Source: Allodiplogaster sudhausi
Taxonomy: Eukaryota > Nematoda > Chromadorea > Rhabditida > Diplogasteridae
NCBI GenBank assembly: GCA_945643635.1
Contig: CALZFC010000268.1
Span: 1,551,501-1,615,500 of the forward strand
Reading direction: 5' to 3'
DNA length: 64,000 bases
This document shows positions 38,035-48,417 of the stretch, piece by piece; the first letter of the stretch is position 1, and every line of letters begins with the position of its first letter. The notes under the pieces are model-generated. The model ran no database searches. It was not told the DNA's origin and saw only the letters and a list, made by a program, of their open reading frames with translations. The position numbers and the translations under genes are program-made.

Positions 38035-40590
38035 TCTACTTTGAATTCGCGAATATTTTATGCTCCCGCCATTAAATATTTTTTTGGCAGAGTCACACCG
38101 TAGCTGACGGGGCGATTAAGCTACGCTTGGAACGCATTGAATTAGTCATGCACATACATACACGGTCATTTACGCAGTGCAAAATTGACTAGCAAAAAAA
38201 ACTCTAAAACTCTCTCTCTCAAAATAGCAGAAAAGCGATTAGACATCTATGATGTCGTGGTGCATAAAATTGGTGTTTGAATGCGCGCCCTCTCAGAGAT
38301 GAGCAGGAGGGCACGGAGCGGTAGCGAACGCGGTTGGAAGGGTTATGAAAGAGTGGTAGGGGGTAGGTCTTCATTCTACGCTGAAGTGTCCGTAAGAGGT
38401 GGTCTGGTGCTAAGACACCTCGACGTTAGGAGTTTCTACTAGTGCTGTTTTTGTGGATATGGAAGTGCTTGGATGTTCATCGGCTCCGGCCACCGACTTC
38501 TCCATTCGAGGATCAGAGCCATCACTGATCGGCTATAGCTGCATTCAGTGTGGCAGCATCTGCAGCTTTGTCCAGTGGCGCGTCGGGTCACCCAGGTTCC
38601 CTTAAGGCGGGAGGCGTTTTCAGCCCCCAAAGTATAGTGAGTTCAGGCTGTAGAGTAAGCAGGTTTCTCTTGTATTCATGAGTATAAAGTGCGTTTTACA
38701 GGAAACTAGTCTGCAGAAGGGAGATGTGGAAGCCTTGCAAGGTATTCAAGCCGCTGTGCTCAGAATAGGCCAAAGTTTTGCGGGCAAAGTGTGACAAGGC
38801 CATAAGTGGCCCCTTCCCTCTCGGCGGTCACGACAGAGACCAGGGACTTGACTATTCAGGCAGTCGGGCCTTACAGATATGATTTTTATGGTCGCATTTG
38901 TTTTGGCTATGGGGTAGCTTAATTGTTAAGAAGCGGAGGAGGATAGATATTTCTTTATTTCTCTGGAGTGTTTTGGATTTACAGTAAGGTCAGGTTATGA
39001 CTTTGCTTTGCAGAAAGGCTAGATTTCAGTCTCCAAGGAGAGAGGTAGGAGGACGCTGGACTGACTCTCCCTGCCGAGGACGGAGCATCACGACCTGATA
39101 GTCGAGCAGAGGCTGCCCGGGTCGTTCAAGAGGAGTGGCTGGTGCCGTGGCATCAGGAGAATTAAGCGCACTGGCGCTGCCGGCGGAGCCCGGCTTGGAG
39201 GGTGCACTGGCACCGCGAAGGTTGAGCGCGCAGGCGCTGCCGGCCGAGCCCAGAATTGCAGAACTACAGGGTCAGAAGAGTGTAGGATCAAGTTCCTCCT
39301 TTTATTGTCCCATTATGGGGATTTGTGTTCCATATGGTTTAGCTCGTTAGGTTAGTGGTGACGTTTTACCGGTAAAGCGGTGACGCCTGTTTTCAGAGGA
39401 TGTTAGGGCATCGCTTATGGGCAAGTTTGTTACGGAGATAGACAAGTCTACTGTACGGTCATAGTTTACAGCCTTTTTATTTTACGTGTGTTTCGAATAT
39501 TTCACACCCGTTGGGGTTTGTGATTTTACGTTGCAGAGAGGCCAGAGTCAAGTCTATTGGACGGGCATAGTTTACAGCCTTACTATGTTGCGTGTGTTTC
39601 GAATATTTCACACCCGTTGGGGTTTGTGACTTTATGTTACAGAGAGGTCAGGGACAAGTCTATTGGACGTCATAGTTTACACAGCCTTACTATATTACGC
39701 GTGTTTCGAATATTTCACACCCGTTGGGGTTTGTGTCTTTATGTTGCAGAGAGGTCGGGTTTCATTTCAGTCTCCAAAATAAGAGCCAAGATGGCGCTGG
39801 CCAGACTTCCCACCGTTGAATGAACATTACGGCCCAATAGTCTAGTTGTGGCGGCCCTGGTTGTTCATGACAAGTGTGCACGAGTTGCTGATCGAGCCCG
39901 GCTTTTGGAGGTGCCGTGGTACCAAGAGATTTAAATGCTCAGGAGCTGCCGGCGAAGCCCGACTTGGCGGTTGCACTGGCATCGCGAGTGTTGAACGCGC
40001 AGACGTTGCCGGCCGCGCCCGGAATTACAGGGATAGCTGCCGGCCGCGCCCGGAATTACAGGCCTTGCACCTTTCATTATGGCCTTCAGGTTTTGCAACA
40101 TTAGGGTGGCTGGTATGGCTAAGTTTTTACGTGAGGTTGACAGAGTTACCAAACCATTATTGTCTGCAGCCCTCCCCTTTTATGTGTTCCCAGGTTGTGC
40201 ATGTCCTGATGGGTCATTTAGGATTTGCCGGGGCAAGATGAGTGTGACTTAAGTCTAGGCTGCATTTTGTATTTTTTCTGCGCAAAGATGGTTGTGCCAG
40301 GTTATTGATTTGTAGCTGGACCAAGTTGCAGACTCCAGGAGAAGGGGTTAAAAGAAAGTGGCTAGATTTCAGAGATTTCGGAAGTGGAAAGACGCATAGT
40401 TCGAGCTTAGTTGTCTGCAGAGCTCAGCCGGGCGGGTGCCATGGCGCTACAAGAGTGGACTTCACAGAAACTGCCGACGGGGGCAGGCACAGGTTCAGAA
40501 GGGAGCATGACGCTCCGCCAGTGTTTCATTTCACAATAGTTGCGATAACGTTGTAGCATTAATAGTAAGTAGTAGCATTAATAGTAAGCA
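38035..40590. repeat. Segment S1, inverted copy
   Basis: Reverse complement of 1 to about 1,860 through 40,387, continuing past the window's left edge equivalent to a junction at about 40,590 with block C (TAGTAAGCACTTGGAGAAC). Contains a 400-bp stretch (38,570-38,980) absent at the left end. No gene recognised. Confidence 0.8.
39430..39760. repeat. Tandem repeat, about 105-bp unit, three copies
   Basis: Three units around CGTGTGTTTCGAATATTTCA and GGGGTTTGTG; the inverted counterpart at 640-840 has two. Confidence 0.8.
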
Positions 40591-43374
40591 CTTGGAGAAC
40601 ATTTCAAGCGTCAAGACCATGGAAGAAAATGTGAGAAAAATCTAGGTCACAATTGTTAGGAAAAAGTGGAAGAAAGAAAAATATTACTTATATAAATTGA
40701 TGCGCAGATAGAGAAAGAGAAAAATGATGGAGAAGGAAAGAGACTAAGAGAGAAAGGAGGCAAAAGAAATTAAAAAAAGATAGCGAGAGAGAAAGAGAGT
40801 GTGAACGGGAGTGAAACTCGAAAAAACCAACTTTGCAATGATCTGGTCGGCGCAGTAATAACTAGCAACAGTGAGCACCTTCTCCAAATCGGCCACATCA
40901 ATTTCTGGGTTAGCCTGATAGACGACCTAAAGCAACATGAAATAGTCATGATTTAAACTTTAGAGCAAGAAAACGATGAACTTTTACAATGTCCTTTTTT
41001 CACAATCTTTTAACATCTTACGATTAGCCTTTTCTTTTTCTTGAATTGACAGGCACGTTTTGTTGTTCTATCTACCGTACTCCCTGTGATTGAACTGCAG
41101 TTCGCCATGGCGAGCTTTCAGTTGCAGAGAATACTGCACAAAAATCAATGTTAAAAAGATATGCCAACGTTGAGGAAGGCTTCGAAGTCATCTGGGTCGA
41201 TCTCCTTCAGAACGATTTCTTTCATTTCGCCTTCTCGAAAACTGCTGATCAGTAGCGACGACAGAGGTTCAGAATGGAGAGCGATGAGAGCTCGATTCAC
41301 AAAAAACTGCAAAAGAATACTTATTAACCCATATTAAAAGTCAAATAAATCTCTTTATTTCTGCCCAGACTTAAAGTTGAAATTTTTTTAACGAAAGTTT
41401 GGTATTAAGCACACTACAAAGTCAAGTACCTTTCGTCCGCCGACAACTAGGCAGACATCAGAGAAGCCAGAGTATCCTTCGTTGAACAGAGCCCTCAAGG
41501 GCGCGCGGACACCGACCACCTGGCATGCATATTTATTTTGACCTAATTGTAAAGAAAAAATATTTAGTATTGTAATTCATTTAACTCGGAAAAACTCAAA
41601 TGTAGATGTTTAACCGTATGTTTGTTGGTTTGATCAAATTTGCTCAATGAGGGAGCATAATTCGAACGCTTTGTGGACGGACAATTTCAAAAAAGGCGTC
41701 ATATCTCTCCGCCCGAGGCTACATATTTGAGCGATCTGTTGGCGAATTGCTAGAATACATATATCGTACCCCGATAATCTCGATGTCGCACCCGAGACTG
41801 AGCGTGTTCTTCTCTTTGTCAATGTAGCCTTCCTGATCGCTTTCGACTACTACCCACTCAGCCAGGAACTTCTTCTCGTCGGTTGCATCATTCTTCCGCT
41901 CGCCGTAATGAGCCGTGAACACGCACCAAATCAGCTTTCTGAAAGGAAAAGAAAATAAAAGTTTTATTCTTTATTTTTGAAAAAAAAAGAAAGTTTTTTT
42001 TTGTTCTTCTATGAGAGTTTTAAAATGGAAATCGAAGTGATTATTCGTATAGTTCATAGGATTAACCCGGTAAATGTAGTGGTAATTTAATAATTATTAT
42101 GTTTAACTTGGCTCACATTCTGAGTTTGAGTTACACACATACATACATACAGGCGCCAGCCAACTTTCATAATCGATTGGAGAGTGGGGTGAAACGGCCA
42201 TGAGCTACAGTTTGAAGTGAGCTAACATATAGTGAAAAACGGCGAGGGAAGCAGCATACATAGCAACAGGCTAAAGCTTCGCAATGAAGGACATGTACAT
42301 ATAATGCAAAACATTTGAACGACGGCAGTCGTATTCCGGTGCGAACTATTTTCAACGACTACAGCATTTCTAAAGTTTTTACGAAAGGAGATGATATCTA
42401 CTGATAATAATCTGAAAAACACACACACACACACGAACACTACATAGGAATTCAATCTTTCTTGATATTGTAGAGCGTTTTTTTTGTTAGCCAAAAACAA
42501 AACATTCAAGTTTATGCACTTGTGTAAATAAGCTTAAGAGAGTAAATTTCGCTATGCTGAATGTTATTTTTGTCGGGAAATTCATGCATAAATAACCGTT
42601 CTGTGCCCGGTGGAGCCTGCAGGGTGACAGTGGCCTTGGCGATGGCGTACCAATTCGAGGTGCGCCATAAGGGATGGGAAGCGAGGACGCGGACAAGGAG
42701 GACGGACTTGGCGGGGCCGGCAGGGGCTGGCGCCTTCGAGGCCGCCAACTGCCAGAGCAGCCCGCCTATCGGCTTCTACTCCGACTTCACTTCAGTGGCA
42801 TCGAGTGCATTCGCATTTGAAATCTGTAACACCTGTTATTTGTTTTATTTCGTTCATTTTAATTAATTTCTGATTATATTAGAATACATATCGTTAAAGG
42901 AGCATGACCTAATCGATTACACTGTTAAGTCTACGTCATTAATATGAATACCTCGGCAAAGTAAAAAGTTTTAAAAGTCCAAGGTAAACGAGAAATTTGC
43001 ATTTAAAAAATGTCATTTCAAATCCCTGTAGAAGGGAATTTTGGTGCGATGACTATATTTCTGTAGTTTGTTTGACAGAAAGCTATTTCCAGGATATAAT
43101 ATCACCACCGGCTCACTTGCGGGAAAAATTTTTTTTTTAAATTACAATGAACACATAATGAGAAATGTTTTTTTCCTGCATATTTTGTTTATTTGTCAAT
43201 GTATTATGTGAGTCATAAACAGTTTATTTTCGGCGTGTGGGAGTGTCAACCTACGAGAGAACAGACACAGGCAGCGCTTGAAAGACGCAACGAATGGGAG
43301 AAAAGGAAGAGTGCAAACATCTTCCAGTCTTCAGTTGATACAGAGGCTGCAGGCACTTGCAGCTGCCAACGCTG

Positions 43375-43905
43375 ACCTCCTCGCGCTGATCTCGACGATC
43401 ATGACTACTGCTGCAAGTCGCTATGGTCATTTCCGCTCAAGAATCTTGGCCAGCAGCTGCTAGAAGACCTCTCCGCGAAGATTCCCGAGGCCAACTCCTT
43501 CTCTTGCATCTGCGATTGCCCAGAATTTGCTGGACAGATTCTTAACGAAGTGGTTTGTTCGAACTACACATTTGTTGCAATGTCATAAAATATGTTCAGG
43601 CTGCATCGGCCTCCGCCGATATGGCTGAATTCTTTACAGCGAAGCGTGAAGAAGATCCTGCTAGGTAAGACTTGTACTTCGCGACAACGTAGAGATCATA
43701 TATGTACCAATTCTATTCTGCACTGTTCAGAAGTCTCCGCTACGGAGCATACAGACTCTTCGTGGCGAGATATGTCGGCTATATGGGGCGCTGTAAACGT
43801 GTGAGACTACCGGCTTGTGTGGTAAAAGCGGTGCGCAACAAGTGGCCGAGTGCTACATACAAGGGCTTTGTTGAGGGAGAGTTGATTCCATCTGATGAAG
43901 AGTAA
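43375..43905 (+). CDS. Small gene in the THAP element, similar to the P2X7 'ballast'-type C-terminal domain (partial)
   Basis: Exons 43,600-43,664 and 43,731-43,905 join in phase (2+1 nt) and end with TAA. The encoded tail has the pattern YRLFVARYVGYMGR, LPACVVKAVRNKWPS, YKGF, which resembles the end of the P2X7 intracellular (ballast) domain proteins that also occur as stand-alone or transposon-linked proteins in invertebrates (from memory; resemblance only). A likely preceding exon (about 43,375-43,549) ends at donor GTTTGT and encodes YCCKSLWSFPLKN and SCICDCPEF, i.e. clustered cysteines. No start codon could be assigned. Function unknown; zinc binding is conceivable. Confidence 0.45.
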
Positions 43906-44047
43906 ATATTGTGATAAAAGTTTGTATACAAGTGTTAATCGTGTAATAATGAACAATATCAATGCATACAATGAAGGCTACTGAATGCCAGCAATTATTT
44001 CAAAATCATTACACTATGCTGGCTAACGATAAAAATTAAGGGACAAA

Positions 44048-45171
44048 ATGAACCCCCGGTTTTGCACATGCATCGTATGTGGGAAAAAAACGACCCAAGA
44101 CGAAAGCCGGTCCTTTACTGAAAGAGCCGAGGCACGCGAGTTATGGATCCGCTGCGTCACAGCATCTCCAGAAGCTGAGGAGCAGCTTCGAAAGCTTCTT
44201 TCCACTTCCAACCGACCCAGACTCTGCGAAAAGCACTTTGATGAGCAACAATATGAGCCGAGTACCCGGATTTTCAAAAGAGACGCCCTTCCCATCAATA
44301 TGGTAAGCTTTCAAGTTCATAACCTAGTATACTGTACCTATGTTCATCGTTAACTAAGATAGATTCCATTAAAAAGAAAGTAAACTCAATAGGGAAAGAA
44401 GAAAATAGCAAACTAATATGATAGTTATTACCTTACATATCGCATTTTACGTATTAGTTAATGAAGAAAAATTGTCTCTCACATACAGCGAAAAGAAGAC
44501 ACGCTGCCTCCCAGCCCAGCACCAACAGCCTTCGCGCCGCAGATGACACCAGGCCCACTCGCGTACACACACTCGATACGTCGGCCTTTAGAGATCGATC
44601 ACCTGTAAGTACAATTTATTATTAAATTTTAGTTAAAATATAAAGAGAGTAAAAGTAGTTTGTGTTAACAGGTGCTGGATGATCCTGACTTTACATTCCC
44701 AGGCCCTACGGTCAATGACCAAGACGATTCCAAGTATATAATTGTTGAGAAATCAGCCCTATGGTCCCTGCTGAGACGGTGCTCCAGGTGCAACAGAGAC
44801 AATTGCAGCCTAGAAGTCAAGTACACTGGCATGGCGGTTTCTGTCCATAGAGCATGCAATCTGCATGGGAGACTAGGGGCCTGGGAGAGTAGCCCGAGGG
44901 AGCAAACAGCATCTGGCTCAAATAAGGAACAACTTCGAGCAGTAAACCTTGACTACGTTGCCTCAGCAACAGTTTGTGCAGTTGGGCAGAAGGTGTGCAA
45001 AAGAAACTATAGGTTTTGATATAAGGTAATAATTTTCATAAACTCTTTCAGGCAGCCGAGAATATGACAAAGTACATGGGCATCAGGCCGATGTCTAGTA
45101 CAGCTTTCAACAGAATTAGAAAGGCTTATGTACTCCCCGCAATTAAAGCGTGTGCAGACGAGGACGAATAA
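44048..45171 (+). CDS. THAP-domain protein, N-terminal part of a Kolobok-type transposase (261 aa)
   Basis: Four exons in one frame: 44,048-44,302, 44,515-44,604, 44,672-44,992, 45,052-45,171 (255+90+321+120 nt). Residues 1-85 form a C2CH THAP zinc finger: CTCIVCGK at the start, a central ARELWIRC, then RPRLCEKHFDEQQYE; THAP domains bind DNA. A Ser/Thr-rich linker follows, then a second cysteine-rich region (LLRRCSRCNRDNC, HRACNLHG) and helical segments (NLDYVASATVCAVGQK, MSSTAFNRIRKAYVLPAI). This last pattern precedes the DDE nuclease in Kolobok-type transposases as I recall them. Here the frame stops at TAA shortly after, so no catalytic core is present. The product may be a DNA-binding-only derivative. 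Alternative acceptor at 44,488 would break the frame. Confidence 0.7.
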
Positions 45172-45325
45172 ATGAAACCCCATAGAAGTAGGTACATGAG
45201 GAATTACGAAACAGTGAAGATGCCCATCTATATGGAAAAGGCGTAAACATTTCAACTTGAGAAACATAAATAACTTTCTATTTTTCATTAATGGCAAATA
45301 ATACTCACAAAGTTGTCTCATCATG

Positions 45326-45507
45326 TCGCAGGAAGGAGATAAACGTCAGCTTGGAGCGATGGAAGTTGCCCGAGATGCAGATCTCCTCAGCGCGTACAAC
45401 AACGATACGCTGCCCGAGCAGCAGCTGCTTCGCGACAATGGACGCGAGACGGCCAAGGAGCTGGTCCTTGCCATGGATGATGAGCGGCTTGTTGTCCAGG
45501 CCCATTC
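45326..45507 (-). pseudogene. rpl13a: Captured exon of ribosomal protein uL13 (RPL13A)
   Basis: After a polypyrimidine acceptor (TTTTTTTGCAG before 45,507) the minus strand encodes 60 residues from ATG 45,505 that follow the eukaryotic uL13 N-terminus: [34 protein letters not shown]. Similarity stops abruptly after FLR at 45,326, where HDETTL and a TGA follow. Family length is about 200 aa, so only about 30 percent is present; no other uL13 exon was found. Codons are GC-rich like a host housekeeping gene. It lies antisense to the THAP gene inside the transposon, as expected for a captured host fragment. A functional uL13 here is ruled out by the missing rest. Confidence 0.85.
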
Positions 45508-46127
45508 CTGCAAAAAAAAGAAAGAAAGAAACGACGAAAATCACACACATTTACTTTAAATTAGCAATAGCGACTGAAGAATATAAAAAAAATAGGAAAA
45601 GAACATAGCTCTAAAACCAAAGCATAACAAAAGTAAAGAAGATACAGTGCATAAAACTAAAAGCTAGCGAAGAGGAGCAAGGAGAATACGAAATGAAAAG
45701 ATGCAGAGGGGGCAGCCGGGACAATAGCAGGCACATGCGAGAGATTGCACGGAGACGGAGAGACCAGAGATGCGCAAAAGTGCGCACCCCGCTGTCTGAC
45801 ACTCTCGCATCGCTGAGTCGATCGATGCGCTGGAAAGTCAGCGAGAGGACGCATTCAATGAAGAGACAACTCAGTTGCACACATTGGAGAGAGAGAACAT
45901 GGAGAGCGGAGAGTGCTATGCGGAAAATAGTCGCAGGCTGGGTAGATGGGAGTGACAGGCAATGGCCATTCTATCGATAGGAGATAGCCGAGGATGCCAA
46001 CAAAACAATAGCTTGAGCAATGAACGGAAAAGTTGTCTCAGAAATGCATTAGAGAACAAATGACGATACCAGATCCAATCGATTGAACGAGTAATGAAAT
46101 ACATAGCAGGAAAAATGAAATGCATGA

Positions 46128-46177
46128 AGTTGAACCACGGTATATATATATATATATATATATACCGTGGTTCAACT
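46128..46177. repeat. Perfect 50-bp palindrome
   Basis: Arms AGTTGAACCACGG and CCGTGGTTCAACT flank (TA)12. Could be a very small palindromic element or a hairpin structure within the transposon. Confidence 0.9.
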
Positions 46178-47573
46178 CCGAACAAAGCGGGAATACTTCC
46201 TTGACAAGATTTTCTTTACTTTTGCAGAAAAATAACCATTAGAAGTGGCCTCTCCCCCAATAAATCCAAAAACAGCTACACTGCAGCTTAAGTTCAGCGG
46301 AAAGAGCAAGCATAACAACCAAATTAAAATGTCAAACATAAGGTTCACCTTGTTATCGCGTGATTGTTATAATCTGCCACCGGCGGAGACTCAGGTTGTC
46401 GCGCCGTCGTACAAAAGGCGCTCCTTGATCACGTTGGACACCCCACGAATGGCTGCTCCGTTGTCACTGCTCGCTGAACAGGCAAATAAATGCAGCAGTT
46501 ATACAGCAGTTATAACTACTGAATAAGATAGCTTTAATTAATCAACAGAATTAAAAATTCTAACAAACAGTGAAAAATATTGACATTTCTTATTAAAAAA
46601 TCAGAAGAAACAGTTTTCGTAGCGCGTGGGTGGAGAACTTTTCAAGAATGCGTTGTTTCACTCTTCTAAACACGTGCCAAGCGGCCAAAAAACATCAATG
46701 GAGGAAGCTTTTTAAAAAAGGTATATCCGCAATATCCCAGTTTAGGGCTCGGGCAAAACAAGCGATTATTTCAACGTTTTCGGTTTGAAATATATCGACA
46801 ATCAAAACAAATTAGCATTTAGAACAAACAAAAAAGAGCGAAACGAAACACTGAAAGTTTCGAAAATGTTCGAAAAAAAATTATTTAACGAGTCCGTATG
46901 TACTGCTTTTCAGTACAAATAGTATAATAAAAGCAAAGTGGATTACAGTATCTCGGAAGATTCTACAGGGTTTTCCGCGTAGGAGTTTTGGGTGTTCATG
47001 CTCCTTTAACTGGCACGAATAGAATATTATTGGAGAAAATCAATGTCGAGAGTTCAGATGTAAAAAAAATGACCACATAACAAAAAATATATAGCTTAAA
47101 ATTAAATATAAATAAAATAGTTTGCATAAACAACGAAAACAAAAAAATAGTTCAGAAGCTAAAATAATATAATAACAAATATAAAGAAATAGTAAGGAAA
47201 ATATGTGGAATTAAAAAAAGATTATTATTAAAAAAAAGAAATGAATGGAACTCCTTCTTGAAGACTATCGAAGAGGAATTAGTTGATTAAAAATGTGATC
47301 GTAACAAAAAAATTTAATGTAACTGAACGAACAGAGCATGTGATGTTTCCCGTAGATTCGCGGACAACCACCGGATCTGCAATTACCTATATAAGTGGTC
47401 GCAACAACTTTTTTTCACTCTCTTGGGCCTAAAACTGGCATTTAGATTATTCACACTCATCACTGCACATAAATGACCGGTATATCTGACTTTATCACAA
47501 ACATTCCTGCTTAAAATTAATATAAATAGTCTATAAGAGTACGCTGAACAATAGACTTTCCCCTCCAAGATCA

Positions 47574-48120
47574 GCAGCGGCATTAATCTTGCAGTTTGTC
47601 TAAGACATGTCAAGGACAATCGGTCATAACCGTTCATGATCGTAACCATGCCAAGTACACGTCTAGGACATGTCATGTACATCTGCACGTATGCGTGTTA
47701 AAATATTTTTTTGACATTTTCAGCTCTTGCTCCCATTATTCTATATAAATTTCACAAGCATAATCAAATTAAAAAAGAAAAGCTAAAATGGCATAATTTG
47801 TTATGCCATAATTTGTCCGAGACATCGGTAGTAACCGCGAACGTATCACTCTGTGCTCTCCGTGTTTATGAACTCTCTCGCAATGGTCATGAACACGTAA
47901 GGGGCAAGCCCACAAGAGTGTCCATGAACATAGACATTTTTTTCCGTTTTTATCCAGGACGCGTCCAGGACATCTCTTACAATTAGACATGTCCTAGAGC
48001 CCTGTGCATTAACATAGGCGGAAGGGATGTGTCCAACATGTGTCTGTTTTATTTTGAAACGGTCTTGACCGATTGTCCTTGACATTTGTTGGACAAACGG
48101 CAAGATTAATGCTGCGGCAG
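47574..48120. mobile_element. Inverted-repeat element rich in GACATGTC (block C copy)
   Basis: Same element as at 6,528-7,034 and 31,012-31,545; slightly longer internally than the block A copy (AATCGGTCATAACCG retained). Confidence 0.6.
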
Positions 48121-48417
48121 TCAGATCAGATCGGGTCGAATGCGAGATAAATAATTCAGGAGTTGCAAATAAATAAATAAAATTAGATAAATGAATTTCA
48201 AATAAGACATTGCGACCATAATATCCGCGCAATAATTTAGTGCAAACGGTCAAGTATATTGTAAGATCGATCTGCGGTTTTAAATTCAAAAGAAATTATT
48301 ATTTTACTTCTTTTTATCATGGGTAATAACTTAAGAAGAAAAAAAATGAAGCAAACTTGGCTTGAGTGCTTTAGCCGATTCAATTGGGGAAGCGAAGGCG
48401 CCGTTTTTTCCGCTCAT

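Larger units (their letters stand above)
42898..47005 (+). mobile_element. 4.1-kb TTAA-target DNA transposon, Kolobok-like, with THAP gene and captured uL13 exon
   Basis: The ends are AGGAGCATGA in inverted orientation, flanked by TTAA (42,894-42,897 and 47,006-47,009). Block A has the uninterrupted site (CGTTAATTGGCACG near 5,970), proving insertion. TTAA duplication plus a THAP-bearing protein is the known signature of the Kolobok superfamily; piggyBac also uses TTAA but does not carry THAP. Contents: a ballast-like small gene (to 43,905), a THAP gene (44,048-45,171), a uL13 exon in antisense (45,507-45,326), GA-rich DNA (45,610-46,000), a perfect 50-bp palindrome (46,128-46,177) and a short exon-like frame (46,473-46,391, minus). 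No DDE catalytic domain was found. Confidence 0.82.
40832..48417 (-). pseudogene. MATH-BTB type I pseudogene with nonsense codon and missing 3' exons (block C)
   Basis: Minus-strand exons 48417-48357 (MSGKNGAFASPIES), 47376-47333, 42823 to about 42,597, 41938-41770, 41519-41430, 41306-41169 and 40926-40832 match exons 1-7 of the intact copy. In exon 3 the codon that is CAG in the other type I copies is TAG (42,778-42,776), ending the frame in early MATH. Exons 8-10 are absent: sequence homologous to block A ends at about 40,595, at segment S1. Intron 1 is 5.5 kb because it houses the 4.1-kb THAP element. Confidence 0.88.

Noticed and set aside
45305..45608. Plus-strand ORFs overlapping the uL13 exon
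   Set aside because: The minus-strand frame matches uL13 residue by residue; plus-strand frames have no motif.
42898..47005. piggyBac as identity of the TTAA element
   Set aside because: piggyBac shares TTAA targets, but its transposase has no THAP domain and the ends here are not piggyBac-like CCC termini.
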